DNA from: Bryobacterales bacterium F-183
GTDB lineage: Bacteria; Acidobacteriota; Terriglobia; Bryobacterales; Bryobacteraceae
Direction: 5' to 3'
DNA: 64,000 nt
Assembly: GCA_016865505.2 (NCBI GenBank)
Contig: AP025252.1
Span: 6,098,137-6,162,136 of the forward strand
A program made the position numbers and the translations under genes. The stretch's first letter is position 1. Each line of letters opens with the position of its first letter. Positions 37,211 through 46,662 of the stretch are shown here, in pieces. The notes beneath the pieces were generated by a model. That model saw nothing but the letters and a program-made list of their open reading frames with translations, did not search any database and was not told the origin of the DNA.

Positions 37211-37241
37211 GCGGAGCCACCATAACTGGTGATGGCTCCGC
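37211..37241. terminator. Bidirectional hairpin terminator
   Basis: GCGGAGCCA / TGGCTCCGC (9-bp perfect stem, 13-nt loop) lies between the convergent oxidase-like gene and argG. T-rich sequence on the plus-strand side makes it a plausible terminator for the former. Confidence 0.65.
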
Positions 37242-37249
37242 TTCGATTC

Positions 37250-38614
<1,365 letters not shown>

Positions 38615-40021
38615 CTAGTGCGCGGCTAACCACGCGGCGGTCTCGCTCAAAGCGGCGCCCGCTTGCTCTAACTGTTTCTGTACCTGGGGAAGCGCGGTTC
38701 CGCCAGCGGAGTTACGACGGTTCACGACGTTGTCGAGATCCATGTCGGCGTAGACGTCGTTCTCAAATGAGGCGTGGAAGCCGCGTAGTTCTTCAAGAGT
38801 GAGTTGGTCGAGTTCCTTGCCGTTCTTCAGGCAGTACGCCACCAGCTTACCGGTTACCTCATGCGCCTCACGAAACGGTACGCTGCGCTTGGCCAGATAG
38901 TCCGCGACGTCGGTGGCGTTGAGGAACCCTGCGGAAGCGGCCTTGCGCGTAACGTCCGGCTTGACCACCATGCCCTTCACCATGCCGGTGAGGTGGAAGA
39001 CCGACTTCTGCACGGTGTCGACCGAATCGAACAAGCCTTCTTTGTCTTCCTGAAAGTCCTTGTTGTACGTCAGCGGGACGCCCTTCAGGACCGTCAACAT
39101 CGCGAACAAAGCGCCGTACACACGACCGGTCTTGCCACGTACCAACTCCGCCAAGTCGGCATTCTTCTTCTGCGGCATCATGCTGCTGCCGGTGCAGTAC
39201 TTGTCGGAAAGCCCAACAAAACCGAACTCATTGGACATCCACAAAATCACTTCTTCGCAGAAGCGCGACAGATGCCCGGCGATGAGCGCATTGCAGAACA
39301 GCGTTTCGATCACAAAGTCGCGATCGCTCACTGCGTCCATGCTGTTGGGATAAATGCCGCTAAAGCCTAGCTCCTGCGCGGTCGCTTCACGATCGATGGG
39401 AAACGTGGTCCCAGCGATAGCGCCTGCGCCCAACGGACTCAGGTTCGCGCGCTTGTAGCAATCCATCAGGCGGCCGATGTCGCGCTGCAGCATCCACACG
39501 TACACCAGCAGATGATGGCCGAACAGCACAGGCTGCGCACGCTGCAGATGCGTGTACCCCGGCATGATGACGTTGGCGTACTCAGCCGCTTTTTCGCGCA
39601 ACGCAGTTTGCAAACCGTGCAACAAGGCGATGGTTTCTTTGCAAGCCTCGTCGCGCACGAACAGGTGCATATCGGTCGCCACCTGATCGTTACGGCTGCG
39701 CGCCGTATGCAGCTTTCCTGCGGCCGAGGCGCCGATGCGCTCATGCAAGATGCGCTCGACATTCATGTGGATGTCTTCGTCGGTGAGCGCAAACTCGATC
39801 GATCCATCTTCGACATCCTTCAAAATGCCTTCGAGACCTGCGCGAATGGCGTCGGCATCGGCCTGCGGAATGATGCCCTGCTTGGCGAGCATCGCTGCGT
39901 GGGCCATGCTGCCGCGGATGTCCTGGCGCGCCAGGCGGTTATCAAAGGCGATGGAGTTCCAGAAGTTGTCGAGGGATTCGTCGGCCGTCTCGCTGAAGCG
40001 GCCGCCCCAAAGTTTTTTCAT
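38615..40021 (-). CDS. argH: Argininosuccinate lyase
   Basis: About 468 residues from the ATG at 40021 (MKKLWGGRFSETADESL); longer frames only extend into the divergent gene. The family motifs are VDAIR-type helices, RSRNDQVATDMHLFVRDE, YTHLQRAQPVLFGHHLL, and the fumarase/lyase signature GSSMMPQKKNADLAELVRG with the catalytic serine loop. It releases arginine and fumarate. The final residues (LSETAAWLAAH) are normal. It is upstream of argG and divergent from the carbamoyltransferase with only 46 nt between starts. Confidence 0.97.
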   Translation of the reverse strand: MKKLWGGRFSETADESLDNFWNSIAFDNRLARQDIRGSMAHAAMLAKQGIIPQADADAIRAGLEGILKDVEDGSIEFALTDEDIHMNVERILHERIGASAAGKLHTARSRNDQVATDMHLFVRDEACKETIALLHGLQTALREKAAEYANVIMPGYTHLQRAQPVLFGHHLLVYVWMLQRDIGRLMDCYKRANLSPLGAGAIAGTTFPIDREATAQELGFSGIYPNSMDAVSDRDFVIETLFCNALIAGHLSRFCEEVILWMSNEFGFVGLSDKYCTGSSMMPQKKNADLAELVRGKTGRVYGALFAMLTVLKGVPLTYNKDFQEDKEGLFDSVDTVQKSVFHLTGMVKGMVVKPDVTRKAASAGFLNATDVADYLAKRSVPFREAHEVTGKLVAYCLKNGKELDQLTLEELRGFHASFENDVYADMDLDNVVNRRNSAGGTALPQVQKQLEQAGAALSETAAWLAAH

Positions 40022-40067
40022 CGTAAAAGTGAGGGAATCCTCAGGGTATCTTATCCTGAAAGTTCGT

Positions 40068-41591
40068 ATGAACATTCTCGGAATCGGCGGCATTGCGGGT
40101 AGCGACGCGGCGGTTTGTCTGCTGCGTGACGGCGAAGTGGTGGCGGCCGTCGAACAAGATAAGGTCCGGCGGGTTTCGCAGCCGGGACAACTGCCGGAAG
40201 CAGCGATTGAAGCTTGTCTGGCAATCGGCAAGCTGAAGCCGGAGGACATCGAGACGGTGGCTGTCGCTCGTCCGTTCGCGCCCTCCCTGCCCTTTCGGGA
40301 CTTTTTCCCCAAAGCCCAGTTGGCGGTGATCGAACACCATGTCGCGCATGCGGCTTCGGCCTTCTATCCCTCTGGTTTTTCCGATGCGACCGTACTCACT
40401 CTCGACCGGTTTGGCGACTTCCGCTGCGGCGCGATTCGCAAAGCCGTGAACGGCGACCTGGGCGCGGCGGAGCGCGAGTTCCACTACCCGGAGTCGGTCG
40501 GCGAGCTGTACAGCCGTGTCACCGAGTTCCTGGGCTTTGACGCGGGCGCCGACGAGCACAAAGTGCAGTGGATGTCCGCGAGCGGCGACGACACGTTGGT
40601 GCCCGTGTTCCGTGCGGCCCTGGCAGACCCGCAGGCGTACTTTGACGCCAACCGCCTGAGGCACGGCGGGTTTTCCAGCCGCTTCTACTCCGCGCTTGGC
40701 CTGGCCGACGCCAGCCTCCCGATGGAGCGACTGAAGCCCGTGATCGCGCAAGGCCTGCAGAAGGCCGTGGAAGAGTACGTAATGGACCTTGCCGGTACCG
40801 GCGAGAACTTGTGTCTTGCCGGAGGACTGTTCTTCAACGCCTTGTTGGTGGCGGCATTCGAACGCAGCGGGCGCTGGAAGAACGTGTACGTCCAGCCTGC
40901 CGCGGGCAACTCGGGTACGGCATTGGGCGCGGCGTTTGCGGCCTGGAAGAAGCCGGTACGGATGCCGAACCTGTTCCTGGGACCTGAATACTCCGCCGAC
41001 GATCTCAAGCGGACCTTGGAAAATTGCAAGCTGCAGTTCAGCTACCTGGGTACGTCGGATGAGCTGATTTCGACGGCCGTAAAGAAGCTGACCGACAACC
41101 AGATCGTCGCGTGGATGCAGGGCCGCATGGAGTTTGGCCCTCGCGCGTTGGGCAACCGTTCGATCCTCGCTTCCCCGCTCAACCCGTACTCCACCGAGAA
41201 CCTCAACACGTTCATCAAGCATCGCGAACCGTTCCGCAAGTTTGCCGCCTCAGTACCCGCGGAACTCGCGAACGAGTACTTCGAAACGGGCTCGAACTCG
41301 CGTTTTTTGGCGACGGTAGGCCGCGTCCGGCCGCAGTACGCGGGCAAGTTGGAAGCCGCGCTGCTCGGCAAGGATCAGGTTCGCGTACACACCGTGCAGG
41401 CAGAGGACAACCCGCTGTACCATCGCCTGCTGCACGCCGCAGGCAAAGAAACCGGCTTGCCCGTGCTGTACAACACGAGCTTCAATCTGTTTGGAGATCC
41501 GCTGGTGTGTACGCCGCGCGATGCCGTACGCAGCTTCTATTCGTCGGGGATCGACGCGCTGTTTGCCGGCGAATTCCTGATTCGCAAATAG
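40068..41591 (+). CDS. Carbamoyltransferase of the NodU/CmcH/TobZ family
   Basis: A 507-residue protein from the ATG at 40068 (MNILGIGGIAGSDAAVCLLRDG). The N-terminal ASKHA/Kae1-like domain has VIEHHVAHAASAFYPSGF (metal-binding histidines) and VLTLDRFGDFR. The CGGxxxN-like nucleotide motif reads LCLAGGLFFNALL. The C-terminal domain begins WMQGRMEFGPRALGNRSILASP near residue 345. Members use carbamoyl phosphate and ATP to carbamoylate hydroxyl groups of natural products or sugars. It is divergent from argH and unaccompanied by biosynthetic genes, so the acceptor is unknown; a glycan is possible. Confidence 0.92.
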   Translation: MNILGIGGIAGSDAAVCLLRDGEVVAAVEQDKVRRVSQPGQLPEAAIEACLAIGKLKPEDIETVAVARPFAPSLPFRDFFPKAQLAVIEHHVAHAASAFYPSGFSDATVLTLDRFGDFRCGAIRKAVNGDLGAAEREFHYPESVGELYSRVTEFLGFDAGADEHKVQWMSASGDDTLVPVFRAALADPQAYFDANRLRHGGFSSRFYSALGLADASLPMERLKPVIAQGLQKAVEEYVMDLAGTGENLCLAGGLFFNALLVAAFERSGRWKNVYVQPAAGNSGTALGAAFAAWKKPVRMPNLFLGPEYSADDLKRTLENCKLQFSYLGTSDELISTAVKKLTDNQIVAWMQGRMEFGPRALGNRSILASPLNPYSTENLNTFIKHREPFRKFAASVPAELANEYFETGSNSRFLATVGRVRPQYAGKLEAALLGKDQVRVHTVQAEDNPLYHRLLHAAGKETGLPVLYNTSFNLFGDPLVCTPRDAVRSFYSSGIDALFAGEFLIRK

Positions 41592-41592
41592 C

Positions 41593-42309
41593 TTAGGGCG
41601 CCGTGACCATCGACCACAACCGCACGTCAATGGACGAGGAGTAATGCAACAGCGGCGTACCGTTGTTGACCTTGAGTCCCAGCGGCTGCAGCATCGTGTT
41701 CGCTTCCACTTCCGCTTCCGCGCGACGCAGTGGCCAGGGGCGATGGTCAATCTCGCCGATGCGTACCGCTTTGCCTTCTTCCGCGGTGAATAAGCAGTAG
41801 CGTTCGGTGAGGAAGAACTCGAGCGAGTCCGGAGCGGACGGCTTCGGCTCGTACATCGGGCGATACACCGCGCGGAACTCCGCAGGCGGTGCACCAGGAT
41901 GGACGCGCTTGCTCTCATAACGTGTGTACGTGGCCTTGCGCAGCGACATCTGCGCCTTGTAGTACGGCAGGCCGAACCAGCGTCGCGCTGTGTTGACGAT
42001 CAGCCCGTTTTCCGCATCGAGCGAGAAGAAGTAAACACCCTTGCGCTGGCCGTACTTCACATACGTGCGTACGTTCAACTCCAACGTGCGCGACGTTCCC
42101 GGAACCGGCGGCAGGTAATTTAGCCGGATGCCCGTCATCAGAAACGGGACGACGGCGATCCATCCCGATCCATCGAACGTGTCCACCTCAAGCGGCGCCG
42201 GAATCAGTTCGCGAAGCTTCTCTTCCTCCACACGCCAGTGCATAAAGAGCAGGTCGCTCCAGGTCTGCTTCATCACGCAGGGCGTACCCGGTGGTGGATA
42301 CTCACGCAT
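41593..42309 (-). CDS. DUF2071 (YqjF) family protein
   Basis: A 238-residue protein matching the YqjF/DUF2071 family, whose beta-rich fold resembles acetoacetate decarboxylase. Landmarks are DLLFMHWRVEEEKLRELIPAPLEVDTFDGSGWIAVVPF near the N terminus, NVRTYVKYGQRKGVYFFSLDAENG, and YWLPYYKAQM-like sequence in FGLPYYKAQMS, with a FLTERYCLF stretch later. The function is not established. It overlaps the alcohol dehydrogenase by 8 nt and forms the tail of the dcd-dehydrogenase-DUF2071 operon. Confidence 0.85.
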   Translation of the reverse strand: MREYPPPGTPCVMKQTWSDLLFMHWRVEEEKLRELIPAPLEVDTFDGSGWIAVVPFLMTGIRLNYLPPVPGTSRTLELNVRTYVKYGQRKGVYFFSLDAENGLIVNTARRWFGLPYYKAQMSLRKATYTRYESKRVHPGAPPAEFRAVYRPMYEPKPSAPDSLEFFLTERYCLFTAEEGKAVRIGEIDHRPWPLRRAEAEVEANTMLQPLGLKVNNGTPLLHYSSSIDVRLWSMVTAP

Positions 42310-43261
42310 TGCGTAGCAGGACCTTCAAAATGCCCCGCTGCTGCGCCTTGGCAAACGCCTGGGCGGCATCGGGCAGCGCGAACTCACCGCCGTTCAGCAT
42401 CGGATCGAGGTTCAGCTTGCGACCTTTGATCAGCCGCAACGCCGGTTCAAAGCGGCCACAGCGGGACCCCACAATGCTGATCTCATTCACGACAACAGGA
42501 GCCATGTCGAGCGTGGTCTTGCCATGGATCGTGGACTTGGCGATGACATGCCCGCGCGGCCGTGTCATGCGAACAGCCTGTTCCAGTCCGGCGGCGGACC
42601 CGGTTGCTTCCACAACCTTGGCGTACGCTCCTTCTGGCAGCTTCTCTGTAATCACCGTCTGTATGCCCATGTCAGCGGCAATGGCCAGCTTGGACTTGTG
42701 TTTGCCGTACAAGGTGACCTTGGCGCCAGCGGCCGCCCGTAGTACCTGCGCGATCAGAAGGCCCAGCTTGCCATCGCCAAGTACCGCAACCGGTTCGTCT
42801 TTGGCGATGCGAACCTGTTCCAGAATCTCGCAGGCGGCCGCTACAGGTTCAGTGAACACCGCATGTTCATCGCGTACACCCTTGGGAACTTCCAAAAGGT
42901 TCGCCTCGGGCAGGGTGAAGAACTCGGCAAACGCTCCCGGATGATTTACAATGCCGAGTACTGTACGGTCTGGGCAGTGGCGGCCAAGCTTCTTGCGGCA
43001 CCATTCGCATTTGCCGCAGGCGGCGTTGATTTCGCCAACCACCCGCTTGCCCACCCACTTCTTGGAATCAGCGTCCACAACCTCGGCCACAAACTCGTGC
43101 CCCGGCGTACCTTTAAAGCTGTAGTAGCCGCGCAGCAGTTCGAGATCCGTATTGCAGATGCCACCGGCGATGAGCTTCAGAATCGCCTGGGATTTACCCC
43201 GCTTCGGCTTGACGGTTTCGCGGATGCTGACCTTGCCGCGCTCAATGTGAACGGACTGCAC
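42302..43261 (-). CDS. Zinc-dependent alcohol dehydrogenase (MDR family)
   Basis: About 319 residues from the GTG at 43261, one base after the dcd stop; longer frames are out of phase with dcd. The catalytic zinc site is in GGICNTDLELLRGYYSFKGTPGHEFVAEV. The four-cysteine structural-zinc loop is CGKCEWCRKKLGRHC near residue 95. The Rossmann glycine motif is VAVLGDGKLGLLIAQVL near 160. Substrate loops are not diagnostic; polyol or threonine dehydrogenase activities are possible. It is probably translated together with dcd and the DUF2071 gene. Confidence 0.9.
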   Translation of the reverse strand: MQSVHIERGKVSIRETVKPKRGKSQAILKLIAGGICNTDLELLRGYYSFKGTPGHEFVAEVVDADSKKWVGKRVVGEINAACGKCEWCRKKLGRHCPDRTVLGIVNHPGAFAEFFTLPEANLLEVPKGVRDEHAVFTEPVAAACEILEQVRIAKDEPVAVLGDGKLGLLIAQVLRAAAGAKVTLYGKHKSKLAIAADMGIQTVITEKLPEGAYAKVVEATGSAAGLEQAVRMTRPRGHVIAKSTIHGKTTLDMAPVVVNEISIVGSRCGRFEPALRLIKGRKLNLDPMLNGGEFALPDAAQAFAKAQQRGILKVLLRNA

Positions 43262-43262
43262 T

Positions 43263-43829
43263 CTACTGTTCGCCCGCCAGTTTGCTCGCCAACGGCGAGG
43301 TTTGCCCCGCGTACTTGTTGCCGGCCTTCTTGTAGTACGGCGTCGTCGTCGGGGACGAGAGTTGCTCAAAGGTGAAAGAGCAGATTCGCATCCCCGGATA
43401 CAGCGCCACCGGCATGATGCCGAGATTCGAAAGTTCCAAGGTCGCTTTGCCGCGCCAACCGGGGTCGAACAGGCCCGCCGTACCATGCACAATAATGCCG
43501 ATACGCCCCAGGCTCGACCGTCCTTCCAGCCGGCCTAACACGTCGTCGTCCAATTCGAGCGACTCCATGGTGATGGCCAGAGCGAACTCGCGTGGCTGCA
43601 GGATGAACGGTTCGCCTTCCGGCACCACGATGGTCCGCATGATGCTTTGGATCGCGCTTTTGTCACGCAAATCGATGTACGCGTGGCGCGAATGTTCGAA
43701 GATGCTGAATTCGTTACCGAGGCGGAAGTCGATGGAGCAGCTGCCGAACTGTTCCGGCGGCAAGGCAGGATCGATTCGGATCTTGCCCTTTTCCAGGTAC
43801 TGCTTAATGTCAGCGTCGGAAAGAACCAT
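43263..43829 (-). CDS. dcd: dCTP deaminase
   Basis: A 188-residue enzyme that deaminates dCTP to dUTP for thymidylate synthesis. The characteristic GRSSLGRIGIIVHGTAGLFDPGWRGKATLELSNLG stretch holds the active-site Ser-Arg and Glu. FILQPREFALAITMESLELDDDVLGRLEG and SIDFRLGNEFSIF also match. Normal length for the monofunctional enzyme. First gene of a minus-strand operon, divergent from the hypothetical gene at 43838 with 8 nt between starts. Confidence 0.96.
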   Translation of the reverse strand: MVLSDADIKQYLEKGKIRIDPALPPEQFGSCSIDFRLGNEFSIFEHSRHAYIDLRDKSAIQSIMRTIVVPEGEPFILQPREFALAITMESLELDDDVLGRLEGRSSLGRIGIIVHGTAGLFDPGWRGKATLELSNLGIMPVALYPGMRICSFTFEQLSSPTTTPYYKKAGNKYAGQTSPLASKLAGEQ

Positions 43830-43837
43830 TCTGTTCC

Positions 43838-44620
43838 ATGATAGAAGATATGGGACTTGCCGCGCCTATCGCCTGGTTTTGTCTTGCTCTGTCAGTAAAG
43901 AACGAGGACCCGAAAACACTGGTGGAACGGGCCATCGAAAAGGGTTTGCAGAACCGTGCAAAGTCCGCAAATTGGTTGGGACGCGAGGACATCAAACGGT
44001 ACGCCCTGGATAAAAAAAACGTCTCCAGGATGACCGCGTGGATCACCTACGAAGCTTCAAAGCTCGAAGGTGAGAACTACTACCGGGTGATCGCGCGCGA
44101 CGGCAAGCCGCTGTCCAAAAAAGAGACCGCCAAAGAGCAGCAGCGCATGGATGCCGAAGCGGAACGGCGCCGCCACCGGCCGCGGGAACGCGCCAAGGAC
44201 TCAAACGCCAAGCGTTTCTCCGTGTCGTTGCAACAGCTTCTTGTCTTTCACACCTTGCGGTACACCGGCGAAGAGACCGTTCGCGGGCGAAAGATCTGGA
44301 TGGTGGAAGCGGGGCTACGCGATTCGGCGCCGCAACCCAACGAGCCTGACGACCTGGCCTTGGCCGGCGACTTAACGCTGTGGATCGATCAGGAAACGGG
44401 CCTGGTCTCGATGCAGGAACTGCGCGTCACGCGGGATTGGGGCAGCTACTCGCCGGGCTCGATGGTGCGGTACGACATGGATTGGAATGGAACGGTCATG
44501 CTGCCCACGAGGATCATGGTGCAGTTGGCGCGCAGCCGCACCGAGCAAGTCTACACAGAGTACCGGCAGTTTGGTGCCGAGGCGGTGATCCAATTCGATA
44601 CATCCGCCCCGGCGAAGTAA
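43838..44620 (+). CDS. Uncharacterised protein
   Basis: A 260-residue protein with no family I recognise. The N terminus is mildly hydrophobic (GLAAPIAWFCLALS) and could be a weak signal; the ATG at 43850 is an alternative start. Residues 25-105 form a basic, helical part with a charged run (ETAKEQQRMDAEAERRRHRPRERAKD). The C-terminal half is beta-rich (LRYTGEETVRGRKIWMVEAGL, LTLWIDQETGLVSMQELRV), reminiscent of the LolA/LppX-type half-barrel found in acidobacterial outer-membrane proteins. It converges with the SDR gene. Confidence 0.6.
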   Translation: MIEDMGLAAPIAWFCLALSVKNEDPKTLVERAIEKGLQNRAKSANWLGREDIKRYALDKKNVSRMTAWITYEASKLEGENYYRVIARDGKPLSKKETAKEQQRMDAEAERRRHRPRERAKDSNAKRFSVSLQQLLVFHTLRYTGEETVRGRKIWMVEAGLRDSAPQPNEPDDLALAGDLTLWIDQETGLVSMQELRVTRDWGSYSPGSMVRYDMDWNGTVMLPTRIMVQLARSRTEQVYTEYRQFGAEAVIQFDTSAPAK

Positions 44621-44628
44621 GCGCCCGT

Positions 44629-45357
44629 CTACCAGGGCAACGTATCGTCTTTATGGAAGAAGCCGGCAGTGGGGCCGTCGGCCGGCAGAGTCGCCAAGCG
44701 GACCGAGGTCTGCGCGCCCTCCGGGATCTCCATCTGCGCTCCGGCACCGCCCATCTCCGTCTTTACCCAGCCTGGATGGGCGTTGTTCACCTTGATATTG
44801 GTGCGGCGCAGTTCATTGGCAAACGCGACCGTCAACATATTCAATGCAGCTTTCGACGTCGCGTACGCGGCGCCGCGGGATTTGCTGTAAACCGTTGAGG
44901 GATCTGCCGCCAAGCCGGTTGAGCCCAGAACGCTCGAAAGGTTGACGATGCGGCCGGCGGGGGACTTCTTCAACAGCGGCAAGAACGCCTGAATCATACG
45001 GAACGGCCCAAGGACATTGGTCTCATAGGTCTGGCGCAGTACGTCCTCCGTGACAGCGAACGCGGAAGTACCCCAGTCCAGGAACACTCCGGCGTTATTC
45101 ACCAGGATGTCCAGATGCCCATACTTGTTGCCCACGGTTTCGGCAGCGGCGTCGACACTGGCGCGACTGGTGACATCCAGCACCACTGCTTCGGCGCAGA
45201 TTCCCTCTGCTTGCAGAGTCTTGGCAGCCTGCTCGCCCTTGGCGGCGTCGCGCGCGCCGATCAGCACCGTCATGCCCTGCTGGCCCAGTTGGCGGGCCGT
45301 CTCAAACCCAATCCCTTTATTGGCGCCGGTGATCAGCGCGACTTTCGATTCGCTCAT
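44629..45357 (-). CDS. Short-chain dehydrogenase/reductase
   Basis: A 242-residue NAD(P)-dependent oxidoreductase of the classical SDR type. The dinucleotide motif is ALITGANKGIGFETARQL; NNAGVFLDW is the adenine-ring NNAG motif. The catalytic serine is in IVNLSSVLGSTG and the Tyr-x-x-x-Lys pair lies in AAYATSKAALNM. The GANKGIGFET and late VKTEMGGA features match carbonyl-reductase-like SDRs. It is followed on the same strand by nothing (converges with the hypothetical gene) and preceded by the SRPBCC gene 21 nt upstream, so the two may be co-transcribed. Confidence 0.93.
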   Translation of the reverse strand: MSESKVALITGANKGIGFETARQLGQQGMTVLIGARDAAKGEQAAKTLQAEGICAEAVVLDVTSRASVDAAAETVGNKYGHLDILVNNAGVFLDWGTSAFAVTEDVLRQTYETNVLGPFRMIQAFLPLLKKSPAGRIVNLSSVLGSTGLAADPSTVYSKSRGAAYATSKAALNMLTVAFANELRRTNIKVNNAHPGWVKTEMGGAGAQMEIPEGAQTSVRLATLPADGPTAGFFHKDDTLPW

Positions 45358-45378
45358 GCATTTAACAGATGCCGCCCG

Positions 45379-45855
45379 TTAACGCGCAGATTCGGCAAGT
45401 GTTTTCATCTGGCGCAAGCCTTTTTCGAAGTCGCTGCCGATCATCGAGTCCATGCTGGCAAACAGCATCATGGCCTTACTCATGAAGTTGCTCTTGCCGG
45501 ACATCGACCAACTGACGTTCGTACCGCCGCCGCTCGCCACCGGGGACAACTGGAACGTACACACGGCGTTCGATTCAAAGGGTTTGATGAAATTGAGATC
45601 CACCACGACCTTGCTGGATGGATCACTCCCGGTGATGGTCATGCGGCCTTCGCCGACGTCCTCGTTGCCAATCCAGTGGTACGAAGCGCCGGGGCCGGTG
45701 GGCGGACCCGAGTGGGTGGCAACCATTTTGGGGTCCAGTTTGGCCCAGGGGGACCAGTTATCCCACTTGCGAAAGTCATTGATGAGAGGAAAAATCTGCT
45801 CCGCCGTTGCGGCGATGTTTACCGTGCGGGTGACGGTGTAGGAGTCTGGCTGCAT
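45379..45855 (-). CDS. SRPBCC (polyketide cyclase-like) family protein
   Basis: A 158-residue START/SRPBCC-fold protein. It begins with YTVTRTVNIAATAEQIFPLINDFRKWDNWSPWAKLDP, the family's opening strand and lid, followed by GPGASYHWIGNEDVGEGRMTI, a CTFQLSPVASGGGTNVSWSMSG strand pair, and a long C-terminal helix (DFEKGLRQMKTLAES). These proteins bind small hydrophobic ligands; none have a defined role in this context. It has no ribosome binding site of its own, and a possible 20-residue leader ORF ends 5 nt upstream. Confidence 0.88.
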   Translation of the reverse strand: MQPDSYTVTRTVNIAATAEQIFPLINDFRKWDNWSPWAKLDPKMVATHSGPPTGPGASYHWIGNEDVGEGRMTITGSDPSSKVVVDLNFIKPFESNAVCTFQLSPVASGGGTNVSWSMSGKSNFMSKAMMLFASMDSMIGSDFEKGLRQMKTLAESAR

Positions 45856-45860
45856 GACGA

Positions 45861-45923
45861 TCAGTCCGGCAAAAAGCCGACGATGGCAAGCAGCGCAATC
45901 ATGATCTTGACGAGCAAGGGCAA
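45861..45923 (-). CDS. Possible 20-residue hydrophobic leader peptide
   Basis: A small frame from TTG 45923 to TGA 45861 encodes MPLLVKIMIALLAIVGFLPD (an ATG at 45902 would give 13 residues). GGAGG lies just upstream, inside a hairpin. It stops 5 nt before the SRPBCC ATG, which lacks its own Shine-Dalgarno, so translational coupling is possible. Not proven to be expressed. Confidence 0.3.
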   Translation of the reverse strand: MPLLVKIMIALLAIVGFLPD

Positions 45924-45944
45924 AAAGCCTCCAGAGGAGAGGCT
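45922..45944 (-). promoter_or_regulatory. Hairpin with T-run in the SRPBCC leader (attenuator-like)
   Basis: On the minus strand AGCCTC / GAGGCT (6-bp stem, 7-nt loop) is followed by five T (the bases at 45922-45926 belong to the stem end and T-run). It would sequester the GGAGG of the leader peptide. There is no upstream gene on this strand to terminate. Confidence 0.35.
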
Positions 45945-46027
45945 ACTACATCTGGTTCACGAGTGGTGCATGGAGGCAAAATACGCGAAATTGCGCCCAA
46001 AGGCGGGTCTTTTTGATTGTCACTCTT

Positions 46028-46055
46028 TTGTCAGCGTTTGGCCCTGTGCTACGAT
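46028..46055 (+). promoter_or_regulatory. Sigma-70 promoter of the RRM protein gene
   Basis: TTGTCA (46028-46033), a 16-nt spacer, and TACGAT (46050-46055) preceded by TGC (extended -10). The predicted leader is about 58 nt. Confidence 0.6.
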
Positions 46056-46119
46056 GGGTTAGCCCTCGTGAAGTTCTTTCTCGAGTCAACCCCCGCTACG
46101 GAGTAGAAAGCCTTACAGA

Positions 46120-46608
46120 ATGAGTTTTACCGTTTTCCTCGGAAACTTGCCCCTATGGGTGACTGCCGACGACATCAAGTCGTGGCTTGCCGCCGAGAAC
46201 TTAGTCGCCGACAACGTCAAGGTCATCCGCAACCCGGAAACCCAGGAGTCGAAAGGTTTCGCCTTCATTGAAGCGCCGAACCAGGAAGAGATGAATTCGA
46301 TCATCCGCCGCTTCGACCGTGCTCCCCTCGAAGATCGTCTTCTCCGTGCAAACCCCGCTCAGCCCCCGAAGGGCAAAGGCGACCGTACCGGTGGTCCTGG
46401 CATGAAGCCGGCTGGTGGTGGTTTCGAACGCCGTGGTGGTTCGGGTGCGCCCCGCTCGGGTATGAGTGGTGGCAGCGCCGGTGGTGCGCAGCAACAGCAG
46501 GGTGCGGCGGGTGCGTCCCGTGGTACTGGTGGGGCCGCTGGCGACAAGCGCCGCCGTCCGTCCGGTCCGCCCAGCGCGTTTGCCGAAGAACTGGCAAAAG
46601 CACTCTAA
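46120..46608 (+). CDS. RRM domain RNA-binding protein with Gly-rich tail
   Basis: A 162-residue protein. Residues 1-82 are one RNA recognition motif with RNP2 VFLGNLP near residue 5 and RNP1 KGFAFIEA near 46. The remainder is a low-complexity Gly/Ser/Gln/Arg tail (GGFERRGGSGAPRSG, GGAQQQQGAAG) ending in a charged helix FAEELAKAL. Similar single-RRM proteins are cold-inducible RNA chaperones in cyanobacteria and other bacteria. It has its own extended -10 promoter and is followed 54 nt later by the PIN/TRAM gene, a plausible pair of RNA-acting proteins. Confidence 0.93.
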   Translation: MSFTVFLGNLPLWVTADDIKSWLAAENLVADNVKVIRNPETQESKGFAFIEAPNQEEMNSIIRRFDRAPLEDRLLRANPAQPPKGKGDRTGGPGMKPAGGGFERRGGSGAPRSGMSGGSAGGAQQQQGAAGASRGTGGAAGDKRRRPSGPPSAFAEELAKAL

Positions 46609-46662
46609 GTACTCGGATGATATACTCGTCGCCTAGCTGGAATCTCCAGTAAAGGCAATGCG

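Noticed and set aside
40041-41222. A 393-residue minus-strand frame
   Set aside because: Antisense to the carbamoyltransferase, whose motifs are intact.
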